From Corallococcus caeni (GTDB taxonomy: Bacteria; Myxococcota; Myxococcia; Myxococcales; Myxococcaceae), in assembly GCF_036245865.1 (NCBI RefSeq), contig NZ_BTTW01000005.1, forward strand, positions 62,001 to 126,000: a stretch of DNA of 64,000 bases. The letters are read 5' to 3'. Under the pieces are notes generated by a model, which was not told the DNA's origin, did no database searches, and saw only the letters and a list, made by a program, of their open reading frames with translations. Below, piece after piece: positions 43,134-51,200 of this stretch; the stretch's first letter is position 1, and each line of letters starts with the position of its first letter. The position numbers were made by a program, and so were the translations under genes.

Positions 43134-44465
43134 ATGGTTCCTGCTCTTTCCGTCGTCCTGCCCTTCACCCCCGCGACCGCCGCCGCCGCCGCCCGGTTCG
43201 CCAACGCGCTCTCCGGTCAGGCCCAGGTCGTCCTCGCGGGTGAAGGTCCGGTGGACGTCACGCCCGGTCCCAACGTCCACGTCCTCGCCGCCCAGGGCGG
43301 CAAGGGGGCGGCCATCCGCGCCGCGCTGCCCCACGTCACCGGCACGCACACGGTGCTCCAGGATCCGGACGCCGCCTACTCGCCGGACAGCTACGACGCC
43401 CTGGTGCAGCCCCTGCGCGACGACACCGCCGACGGCGTCTTCGGCCGTCGCCCCGGCATGTCGCCGGAGATGGTGGCCGAGCGCGCGCTGGGCGGCATCA
43501 CCCGCTTCGTCACCGACGTGGCCCTGACGGATCCGCTCACCGGCCTGCGCGCCTTCCGCACGGAGGCGCTGCGCTCCATCCAGCTCACCAGCGATGACGA
43601 CGCGGTGGACGCGGAGCTGGTGGTGAAGCTGGCCGCGCAGCTCTTCCGCCTCACGGAGGTGGCCCTGCCGCCGCTGCAGGCCGTGCCGCGCCGCCCGGCC
43701 TCCGCGCACCTGGCCCGCCTGCGCACGCTGGTGCGCTACGCCACCGTGCGCGACGACGCGGACAACCAGCACGAGGGCTACTCCACCCTGGAGCGCATGG
43801 ACGGCGCCACCCACTACAACCAGTGGCTGGGCCGCCGCTTCCGCGAGCACATGGGCCGCCGCGTGCTGGAGATTGGCGCCGGCATCGGCACCATCACCCG
43901 CGAGCTGGAGGGCGGCGCGGAGCACCTGGTCGCGCTGGAGGTGGAGCGCTTCTACGTGGACCGCCTGAAGAACATGTTCCGCGGCAAGCCCCACGTGCGC
44001 CCCTACCTGTCCGACGTGGCGCTGGCGGACTGGGAGTCGCTGAAGGCGGAGAACCTGGACACCATCGTGCTGTCCAACGTGCTGGAGCACATCCCGGACG
44101 ACGCGTCCGCGGTGCGCCGCTTCCGCCAGATTCTCCAGCCGGACGGCCGCGTGCTCATCCTCGTGCCGGCGCTGCCGCAGCTGTTCGGCGCCATCGACGA
44201 GGCCGTGGGCCACTACCGCCGCTACACCCCGGAGTCCCTGCGCGCGGTGCTGGAACAGAACGGCTTCCGCGTGGACACGCTGGAGTGGATGAACCTCGTC
44301 GGCCTGCCGGGCTGGTTCGTCAACAGCCGCCTCCTGCGCCGCCGCGCGGTGCCCAAGCTCCAGCTCAAGATCTACGACACGCTGGCGCCCCTGTTCGCCC
44401 AGGCCGAGCGCCAGGTGAAGCTGCCCGTGGGCATGAGCCTGTTCGCCGTCGGCCGCGCCGTCTGA
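43134..44465 (+). CDS. Fusion of a GT2-like domain and a SAM-dependent methyltransferase
   Basis: 443 residues. The first ~215 resemble a shortened dolichol-phosphate-mannose-type GT-A domain: LSVVLPF at the start, GKGAAIRAALPHVTG and the D-x-D-like LQDPDAAYSP, and DPLTGLRAFR further on. The nucleotide-binding DDGS segment is missing. Residues ~230-443 are a class I methyltransferase with motif I VLEIGAGIGTITREL, LSNVLEHIPDD and the post-motif HYRRYTPESLRAVLE. It may methylate a sugar or lipid-linked intermediate; transferase activity of the first half is uncertain. It is divergent from wzc across 232 bases. Confidence 0.85.
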   Translation: MVPALSVVLPFTPATAAAAARFANALSGQAQVVLAGEGPVDVTPGPNVHVLAAQGGKGAAIRAALPHVTGTHTVLQDPDAAYSPDSYDALVQPLRDDTADGVFGRRPGMSPEMVAERALGGITRFVTDVALTDPLTGLRAFRTEALRSIQLTSDDDAVDAELVVKLAAQLFRLTEVALPPLQAVPRRPASAHLARLRTLVRYATVRDDADNQHEGYSTLERMDGATHYNQWLGRRFREHMGRRVLEIGAGIGTITRELEGGAEHLVALEVERFYVDRLKNMFRGKPHVRPYLSDVALADWESLKAENLDTIVLSNVLEHIPDDASAVRRFRQILQPDGRVLILVPALPQLFGAIDEAVGHYRRYTPESLRAVLEQNGFRVDTLEWMNLVGLPGWFVNSRLLRRRAVPKLQLKIYDTLAPLFAQAERQVKLPVGMSLFAVGRAV

Positions 44466-44472
44466 TGCCCGC

Positions 44473-46167
44473 GTGAGCGCCGCGCCCCACCCCACCCCGC
44501 CGCCCGTCGACGCGGCTCCGGCGCCCCCCACCGTGGCGCCCGCGCCCCGCGCCCCCGGTCTACCGAGGGCGGTGTGGGCCACGGTGGCGGCGCTCTACGT
44601 GGTCCTCTTCCCGTACCACCCGGGCCTGCGCTCGCCCAACGAGCTGTGCCGCCTGTGGCAGACGCGCGCCCTGGTGGAGGACGGGACGCTGGAGATCAAC
44701 CGCGCCCTGCGCGACTACGGCCCGGTGGGCGACCTGTCGGTGATGGACGGGCGCTACTACCCGTCCAAGGCGCCGCTCCTGTCCTTCGCCGCGGTGCCCG
44801 TGTACGCGGCGCTGCGGGCCGTGGGCGGCGGCCACCGCTACGCCGTGCCGGAGGTGCCGCTCGTCTTCTTCAGCCGCCTCTTCCTCACGGTGCTGCCCAC
44901 GCTGGGGCTCTTGTGGCTGGTGCGGCGTTTCCTCAGCGCGTTCCTGTCGCCCGTCGTCGCGGACGGCGTCACGGTGACGTACGCGCTGGGCTCGCTCGCG
45001 TTCAGCTACTCGCTGCTCTTCATGAGCCACCAGACGACGGCGGTGCTGCTCTTCGCGGGCTTCTACGCGCTCTGGCGGCTGTCGCGGGGCGAGTGGCGCG
45101 AGCGCGGCTACGTCGTGGCCGGCGCGTGCGCGGGCGCCACCGTCGCCGCCGAGTACACCGGCGCGCTGGGCGTGCTGGGGCTCATCCTCTACGCCGTCCT
45201 CACCGTCCTGGGCACGCCGGAGCCGTGGGCCGTGCGGCTGAAGAAGCTGGGCCGGGCCACGGGGCTCGCGGTGCTGGGCGCGCTGCCCTTCATCGTGGCG
45301 CTGGGGCTCTACCACCAGGCCACCTTCGGGCACCCGCTGGAGACGGGCTACAAGCACCTCAACGACGCGGCCTACCAGCCGTGGCACCTGGGCGGCTTCC
45401 TGGGCATCCGCACGCCGGATCCGCGCGCCTTCACGCTGTCGTTCTTCTCCCCGCTCCGGGGCCTCTTCACCCTGTCGCCGTTCCTGCTGCTCGCGCTGCC
45501 CGGCCTCGTGCTGCTCAAGCGCCAGGCGCGGACGTCGCCGGAGGCGCGCGCCCTCTTCTGGATGTCCGCGGCGACGCTCGCCGGCTACACGTACTTCACC
45601 TCGTCGTTCACCTACGACTCGTGGGGCTGGACGACGGGGCCCCGGCACCTCACGGGGCTGGTGCCCTTCCTGCTCCTGCCCGCGGGGCTGGTGCTGGAGC
45701 GGCTGCGCGGCGCCGGCCGGCCGGTGCTGTCCGGCATCGCGGCCATGCTGTGCGCGGTGTCCGTGCTCGTCACCGGCCTGGCCACCTTCGTCAACTACAT
45801 CCCCGACGACGTCTCCACCCCCGTGCTCGCGCTGGCCCGGCCGCTGCTCCTGGCCGGCTACCACCCGCCCAACCTCCTCGCCTTCCTGGGCCTGCCCACG
45901 GCGCTGGCGGGCGCGGTGCTGTTCGCGGCGCTCGTCGCCGTGGCGGCGTACGTCTTCTGGGCGCTGGGCCGGGACGCGGCGGGACGCGCGGTGGCACCGG
46001 CGGCCTGGGCTGCGGGGCTCGCGACGCTGGCGGTGCTCGCGAGCGCGCAGGCGCTGTTCACCCGGAATGACCCGGCGGATCAGAACGCGGTGCGCTTCCT
46101 GGAGTCCGTCTGGCTCCAGCCGCCCGGCCGCTCCGCCACGCCCTTCTGGCCCCGCGCCGGTTCCTGA
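44473..46167 (+). CDS. Multi-spanning membrane protein, GT-C glycosyltransferase-like
   Basis: 564 residues with a Pro/Ala-rich head and about a dozen membrane helices. The first periplasmic loop contains NELCRLWQTRALVEDGTLEI and a GRYYPSKAPLLSF segment, similar in position to the acidic catalytic loop of ArnT/PMT-type enzymes that use lipid-linked sugars. No exact family is recognised, and a substrate cannot be given. The start is a GTG seven bases after the fusion gene stop, so both are in one operon. Many myxobacterial genomes annotate such proteins only as hypothetical. Confidence 0.72.
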   Translation: MSAAPHPTPPPVDAAPAPPTVAPAPRAPGLPRAVWATVAALYVVLFPYHPGLRSPNELCRLWQTRALVEDGTLEINRALRDYGPVGDLSVMDGRYYPSKAPLLSFAAVPVYAALRAVGGGHRYAVPEVPLVFFSRLFLTVLPTLGLLWLVRRFLSAFLSPVVADGVTVTYALGSLAFSYSLLFMSHQTTAVLLFAGFYALWRLSRGEWRERGYVVAGACAGATVAAEYTGALGVLGLILYAVLTVLGTPEPWAVRLKKLGRATGLAVLGALPFIVALGLYHQATFGHPLETGYKHLNDAAYQPWHLGGFLGIRTPDPRAFTLSFFSPLRGLFTLSPFLLLALPGLVLLKRQARTSPEARALFWMSAATLAGYTYFTSSFTYDSWGWTTGPRHLTGLVPFLLLPAGLVLERLRGAGRPVLSGIAAMLCAVSVLVTGLATFVNYIPDDVSTPVLALARPLLLAGYHPPNLLAFLGLPTALAGAVLFAALVAVAAYVFWALGRDAAGRAVAPAAWAAGLATLAVLASAQALFTRNDPADQNAVRFLESVWLQPPGRSATPFWPRAGS

Positions 46168-46176
46168 GCGCGTGGC

Positions 46177-46182
46177 TATACT
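46177..46182 (+). promoter_or_regulatory. Possible -10 box before the cytochrome c gene
   Basis: TATACT lies 28 bases before the ATG and is AT-rich against a very GC-rich background. No good -35 sequence is present at 16-18 bp. It would make the cytochrome gene a separate transcription unit from the membrane protein gene ending at 46167. Confidence 0.35.
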
Positions 46183-46209
46183 GGGCTCCCCCTCCCTCGG
46201 AGACCGTGC

Positions 46210-46548
46210 ATGACGACGCGGTGGTTCCTGCTGTCCGCCCTCCTGCTGTGCGCCCCGGCCGTGTCCCACGCGGAGGACGCCGCGGCGCTCTGGGACAAGA
46301 GCTGCAAGAACTGCCACGGCCCGGACGGCCGCGCCCAGACGCGCATGGGCCAGAAGGAGTCCATCCCCGACATGAGCCGCGCCGCCTGGCAGAAGGCGGA
46401 GTCGGACGCCCACCTGCGCGACGTCATCGCCAACGGCTCGTCCCACAACCCCAAGATGAAGGCCTACAAGGACCGGCTCACCCCGGAGCAGATGGACGCC
46501 CTGGTGCGATACATCCGCACCTTCAAGCCCCAGGAGAAGGCTCCGTGA
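46210..46548 (+). CDS. Class I c-type cytochrome, small periplasmic
   Basis: 112 residues. A signal peptide with likely cleavage after VSHA (residue 21) gives a mature protein of about 10 kDa. One haem is attached at CKNCH (32-36), with Met83 in NPKMKAY as the probable sixth ligand, as in canonical cytochromes c. The family fold is clear from the C-terminal helix LTPEQMDALVRYIRTF. It is probably an electron carrier in the periplasm; the redox partner is unknown. It precedes the pilus operon, which holds a second, noncanonical cytochrome. Confidence 0.88.
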   Translation: MTTRWFLLSALLLCAPAVSHAEDAAALWDKSCKNCHGPDGRAQTRMGQKESIPDMSRAAWQKAESDAHLRDVIANGSSHNPKMKAYKDRLTPEQMDALVRYIRTFKPQEKAP

Positions 46549-46598
46549 ATAACCCCTCGCGTCCAGGCGTCGTGGGGAGTGGGAGAATTGGAGCCGCC

Positions 46599-46919
46599 AT
46601 GAAGACCCTCACCGTCGCCCTCGTGTTCTGCCTGTCCATGGTCAGCCTCTTCACGTCGGTGCGCGCCGACGCCAATGCCTTCCCCCGCCTGGAGCCGGGC
46701 GTGTCCCAGCCGGTGGCGCTGATGCCCAAGGGCGGCGACGGCAAGGGCGGTGGCAAGGGCGGCGACGGCGGCGGCAAGGGCGGCGGCGAGGAGGACGAGG
46801 AGGAGTACCGCCAGCAGACCCGCGCCCTCTCCCAGAGGGCCGCCCTGGAGCTGGTGGACCCCGGCGTCCTGGACGACATGCTCCGCCTGCGCGCCGCCGT
46901 GCGCGGCGGCCAGCGCTGA
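46599..46919 (+). CDS. Small secreted Gly/Lys-rich protein
   Basis: 106 residues, not recognised. A signal peptide (cleavage after SVRA, about residue 23) is followed by a short hydrophobic part. Then come a Gly/Lys/Asp repeat (44-62, units such as GGDGKGGGKGG), an acidic run (EEDEEE), and a helical C-terminus (QRAALELVDPGVLDDMLRLRAAV). GGAG stands five bases before the ATG. Its start is 50 bases after the cytochrome stop, in the same direction. The low-complexity middle suggests a flexible or ion-binding linker; no function can be assigned. Confidence 0.65.
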   Translation: MKTLTVALVFCLSMVSLFTSVRADANAFPRLEPGVSQPVALMPKGGDGKGGGKGGDGGGKGGGEEDEEEYRQQTRALSQRAALELVDPGVLDDMLRLRAAVRGGQR

Positions 46920-46955
46920 CGCCGGGCGCCGACAGCGGCGCACCTCGCAAGAATG

Positions 46956-46985
46956 AGCGGGCTCGCAAAGTTTGCGCAGCCCGCT
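46956..46985. promoter_or_regulatory. Long inverted repeat upstream of the pilus operon
   Basis: AGCGGGCT-CGCAAA (46956-46969) pairs with TTTGCG-C-AGCCCGCT (46971-46985): 14 bp with one bulged C around a single central G. It is 36 bases past the small secreted protein stop and about 95-120 bp upstream of the predicted sigma-54 start. That is a usual distance for an enhancer-binding activator site. A terminator for the upstream genes is the alternative. Confidence 0.5.
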
Positions 46986-47051
46986 GACGTCAAACGGCAC
47001 CCACCCTTCCGCGGGCTCCCCTCATTCCGGCGGGTTGAGCGGCGGAATTCC

Positions 47052-47067
47052 CGGCACGAAGCTTGCT
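47052..47067 (+). promoter_or_regulatory. Sigma-54 promoter of the pilX-tfcP-pilY1 operon
   Basis: CGGCAC-GAAGC-TTGCT matches the -24/-12 consensus TGGCAC-N5-TTGCW at all positions but the first, with GG and GC exactly 10 bases apart. Transcription should start near 47078, 45 bases before the pilX ATG. M. xanthus pilA is known to depend on sigma-54 and the PilS/PilR system, so a shared regulator is plausible. Confidence 0.75.
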
Positions 47068-47122
47068 GTTCAGGGGCTCCCAAGCCGTGCCTCCCCCCAG
47101 GGGCACGTGAAGGAGTCCCCCG

Positions 47123-47824
47123 ATGGTGCGTCGCCCAACCCTCCGCCGTCAGTCCCGTGGCTTCACGCTCCTGCTCGCGCTGGGCGTGGTCGCGGTCGTG
47201 ACGATGGCGGTGATGCTCAGCTACAGCGTGGTGGGCCGCGAGGCCGACACCCAGGCGGACACCCGCCGCCAGAAGCAGGCGTTCTTCGCCGCCGAGGCGG
47301 GCCTCGCCGAAGGGCGTGAGACGGTGCGCCTGCTCTTGAACAACAACGGGGCCAACTCCACGATGGGCCTGCCCGCCGCGCTGGGAGGGGCCACCCCGGT
47401 GGCCGACATCCCCGCGCTCGCCGCCGCCAATCCCCCCTGGTACGAGCTGCTGCCCGGACCGGGGGCGGACAAGTGGAACAACTACACCATCCTCAAGACC
47501 AACCTGAGCGCGTCTGAAATCCCCGCGGGCGTGGACTACCCGGAGCAGAACAACGTGCGCTACCGCGTCTTCGTCCGGGACGACGCGGACGACGACCAGA
47601 ACACCGTCGACAGCAACCGCCAGCTGTGGATCCTCGCCGTGGGCGAGGTGACCACGGCGGGCGGCCGTCCCACGCGCTCCATGGTCCAGGCGCTGGTGAC
47701 CAACGCGACCGGTGAATCCATCTTCGCGCCCGGCTGCATCACCAAGGGCTGCGGCCCGGACATGACCTACAACAATCCCACGGACCAGAAGTCGCCCGAT
47801 GGCGTCACCATCACCCTTCCGTGA
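47123..47824 (+). CDS. pilX: Minor pilin PilX family protein
   Basis: 233 residues. The type III leader ends at Gly13 (RRQSRG|FTLLLALGVVAVVTMAVML). Position +5 is Leu instead of Glu, as usual in PilX/GspK-like tip pilins. The body has FFAAEAGLAEGRETV, a PilX_N feature, and a C-terminal domain with one CITKGC pair. It is expected at the priming tip of type IVa pili with PilV, PilW, FimU and PilY1. AAGGAG lies seven bases before the ATG. It is the first gene of the operon and is headed by the sigma-54 promoter. Confidence 0.88.
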   Translation: MVRRPTLRRQSRGFTLLLALGVVAVVTMAVMLSYSVVGREADTQADTRRQKQAFFAAEAGLAEGRETVRLLLNNNGANSTMGLPAALGGATPVADIPALAAANPPWYELLPGPGADKWNNYTILKTNLSASEIPAGVDYPEQNNVRYRVFVRDDADDDQNTVDSNRQLWILAVGEVTTAGGRPTRSMVQALVTNATGESIFAPGCITKGCGPDMTYNNPTDQKSPDGVTITLP

Positions 47825-47849
47825 CCTCGTCTCTCCCCACGAGCCCCCC

Positions 47850-48299
47850 ATGAAACGCCTGATTCCCCTGCTGCTCCTGCTCCCAGTGGTCGCCAGCGCC
47901 CAGGAACGTGGCGAGGTGGCCTTCAACAAGGCCTGCGCGCAATGCCACCAGGCCCGGACCCCGACGGAGAACCGCGTGGGGCCGCTCGGCGTCCGCAAGC
48001 CCGTGGGTCCCTACATGGACCAGGTGCTGAGCAAGAAGACCCTGGTGGAGGTCCGCACGTGGGTGGAGTCCCCCCACCGGATCAACCCCAAGACCAACTG
48101 CGACACGCGCCTGCTGTCGCGCGATGAGCTGGACGCCCTCACCAGCTACCTGTCCACCGTGGTGGTGGCCCCGCCCCCGCCGCGCCGGATGCGGCTGCGC
48201 AAGCAGATGGAGGAGCAGGTGGCGGAACTCAAGGCGCGTGACAAGGCCGAGGCCGAAGCGAAGGCGAAGAACCAGCCGAAGAACCAGGGGAAGCAGTGA
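47850..48299 (+). CDS. tfcP: Noncanonical cytochrome c of the pilus cluster (TfcP-like)
   Basis: 149-residue periplasmic protein with a signal peptide (cleavage after ASA, residue 17) and a haem site CAQCH (29-33). Where canonical cytochromes have the distal methionine, it has Cys84 (KTNCDTRLLSRDELDALTSYL). A charged C-terminal extension from 107 on is helical and Lys/Ala/Glu-rich. In M. xanthus, TfcP from the equivalent position stabilises PilY1 and promotes its calcium binding for pilus formation. The order pilX-tfcP-pilY1 here matches. The ATG at 47850 is chosen because the signal peptide starts there. Confidence 0.85.
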   Translation: MKRLIPLLLLLPVVASAQERGEVAFNKACAQCHQARTPTENRVGPLGVRKPVGPYMDQVLSKKTLVEVRTWVESPHRINPKTNCDTRLLSRDELDALTSYLSTVVVAPPPPRRMRLRKQMEEQVAELKARDKAEAEAKAKNQPKNQGKQ

Positions 48300-51200
48300 T
48301 GCGCACGCTCTTTCAACGAACCCTCACGGCGCTGGTGCTGACGGTCGCGATGCCCTCGCTGACCCACGCGCAGCAGCTCTGCCAGGACGACCTGGCCAGC
48401 GACAAGCAGGGCACCTTCAAGCTGGGCCCTGACGGCCTCACCGTCCAGAACAAGACCATCGAACTGCGTGACGACGGCCGGCTCCAGCTCAACACCAACC
48501 TCAAGCGGCTGGACTCGGAGAACATCACCTTCCCGTTCGACCAGAACGTCACCATCGACTACGTGTACGAGTCCGCCGGTGCGTCGCACTCGCTCGGCTA
48601 CATGTACATGAAGGACGTGGTGGATGCGGGCTACGCGGACGCCGTCACCCACCAGCTGCTCGACAAGAACGGCAACGGCATCGCCGACCTGCACGAAGCC
48701 ATCTACAACCTGACGCCGGACGACGACAGCACCTTCCCCGCCGCGCGCCGGTACATCGGCAAGACGCGGCGCTGTAACAAGTCCTTCACGTCCGGTGGCA
48801 AGAATTACATGGAGCCCGACCTGGCGATGAAGGGCGACTGCAAAGCGACCTTCAAGGCGAAGACGGACGTGACGGACGGGCGTCCGGGCCGCGAGAACGA
48901 CAACATCGACAACGACTGGGTCGGCTCCAACGACGTCGGCGGCACCGACGGCGACAACGGCCTGTTCCCGTACATCCCCAACCTGCTGGAGCCGGCCGCC
49001 CCGGAGAACGACAACGAGGGCCTGGGGCGCATGGTCTTCCTGCTGGCGGACGACGACTCCGACAAGACCGTCCACCGCCAGCTCGGGCCCGTCAAGGACG
49101 CCACCGAAGACAACGACGGCGTGCCGGACTACAACGTCTCCCAGTACGACTTCCGGGGCCTCAAGCTCCCCGCGCCTCCGGTCGGCGACCCGGACTACGT
49201 CAACTACAACAACATCAACACCGGTGACCGCCGGGTCAACCTGGGCCTCGTCGAGGGCGGCAAGGAGATCGTCTTCTTCGCCGTCGTCTACTACGACGCG
49301 GAACACAACACGTCCAAGGACACGGTCGCACCCTGCCTCAAGCGCAAGCCCTACACGGGCAACCCCGTCGAGGACGGCAAGTGCCTGCTGCACCTGCAGA
49401 CGTCCATCTCCGTGTTCTTCTCCAAGGCCACCTGGAACATGGACCAGAACTTCAAGGCGCCCGTGGACAACAAGGTGGCGGAGCGCAACATCGGCTGCGG
49501 CTACTCGGACAGCTGTAACTCCCCTACGGACGCGGCTGCCTGCGAGATCGGAACCTCGGGCAAGAAGGCGTGCGGCTGGCTGGATCAGGACACGCTCAAC
49601 CGCCTGGACACGGTCGCGTACAAGAACCTGAAGATGCCCATGGAGGGCGTGACCGTGCCGGCGCCGGGCGCGGAGCTCACGGACCCGAATGCGGCCAAGG
49701 CCATGGCCAGCATGAACTACATGCCCCACGTCATCGTGGGCGCGCCCACCACGGACCCCTTCCGGTGGATCCTCGGCTTCGAGGACCTCAACGGCGGCGG
49801 TGACCGCGACTTCAACGACATCGTGTTCATGATCAACAAGGAGAACGGTGGTGGCGCCAAGTCCAACACGGTGTCCTCGGACGTCATGAACAACGAGGGT
49901 GACAAGCTGGGCCCGAACTTCACCATCACCAAGGTCCGCTTCCGCCGCCAGGACGACGTTGCCCCGTACGCGACCCCGGGCAGCCCGCCCACCGGCATCC
50001 GCACCAAGCCCGCCTGCACGGGGCCGGCGTGCCCCGCCGTCACCGCCTGCACGAAGGCGCCCTGCTGGACCGAGGAGGTCATCGGCGCCTGCACCGCGAG
50101 CGGCGTGAAGCCCACCATCACCTATTCCATCGCCGTGGACTGCCGCGTGCTGGACGCCGGTGGCGTGTACCAGCCCAACCCAACCCCCACGTGGGTGCCG
50201 GTGCCGTTCAACAACGACAAGCAGTACCCCGACCAGGAAGTGGAGATCGACATCCTGGCGCTGGGCCTCACCGGGTCGCAGCTGTGCTGGAAGGTGGACA
50301 TCAGCAGCCCCAGCGAGCTGTGCCGTCCCATCATCGACAACGTCGACATCGGCTATCAGGCGGTGCGCTCCGGCTCCTACGCGCGCTCCAGCCCCAGCAC
50401 GCTGGGCAACGTCGCCGTCTGGGGCGTGAACGAGACGCCAGGCCAGAACTGGGGCCCGGGGTGGAACACCGAGGGCACCCTGCCCGCGGCCGGCACCCGC
50501 ACCTATGACGGCTCCAAGGACTTCACCATCCGCGGCCGCCTGTACATGCAGTCGCTCTACGACCCGGGCGTCGCCAAGACCGACCCGAAGTTGCGCTGGG
50601 AAGCCGGCCGCGTGATGGCGCTGTCCCTGGCCGGCTCCGCTCGCAAGCTCTACACGATGAACAACTCGGGGCAGCGCGCGGACGTGAGCGCGATGGGCAG
50701 CACGCTGCTGCCTGACTCCCTCTGCAACACGTACAGCGAGATCGACGGCCGCTACCTGTACGACATGAACTTCGACAAGACCTGCACCGTCACGGTGTCA
50801 GGGAACGCCAACGACCCCTACAGCGACCGCCAGTTCCTCATCGACTGGCTGTACGGGTACGAGAACAAGAAGGCCAGCCAGTTCCGCCCCTGGCCCGTCG
50901 GCGGCATCAACCTTTCCACCGTGGCGGTGGCGGTCCCTCCGTACCAGGACAACTGGTACCAGAACGCGAAGGGCGCCGAGCGCGACACCTACCGCAAGAA
51001 CTTCATGACGCCCCTGAAGGAGCGCCCCACCCGGGCCTTCGTGGGCACCATGTCGGGCGTGCTGCACAGCTTCAAGGCGGGTGCCTTCCGCAACGAACTG
51101 AACGACGGTTGCGTGGGAGGAGCCCAGTTCCGCGGCTACTTCGTCCCGACGACCTGCCCCTCCGACAAGACCCAGGCGCTCCGCGATTACGGAGACGGCG

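Noticed and set aside
43045-43204. Longer N-terminus for the Wzc protein
   Set aside because: The extra residues are Pro/Gly/Arg-rich and unlike the family. Starts before 43134 would run into the divergent fusion gene, and the GTG at 42901 has a ribosome-binding site.
46722-46800. Tandem repeat in the Gly/Lys-rich gene as a CRISPR-like or minisatellite array
   Set aside because: The repeats are short, imperfect and in frame with the signal-peptide-bearing protein; they encode a low-complexity linker.
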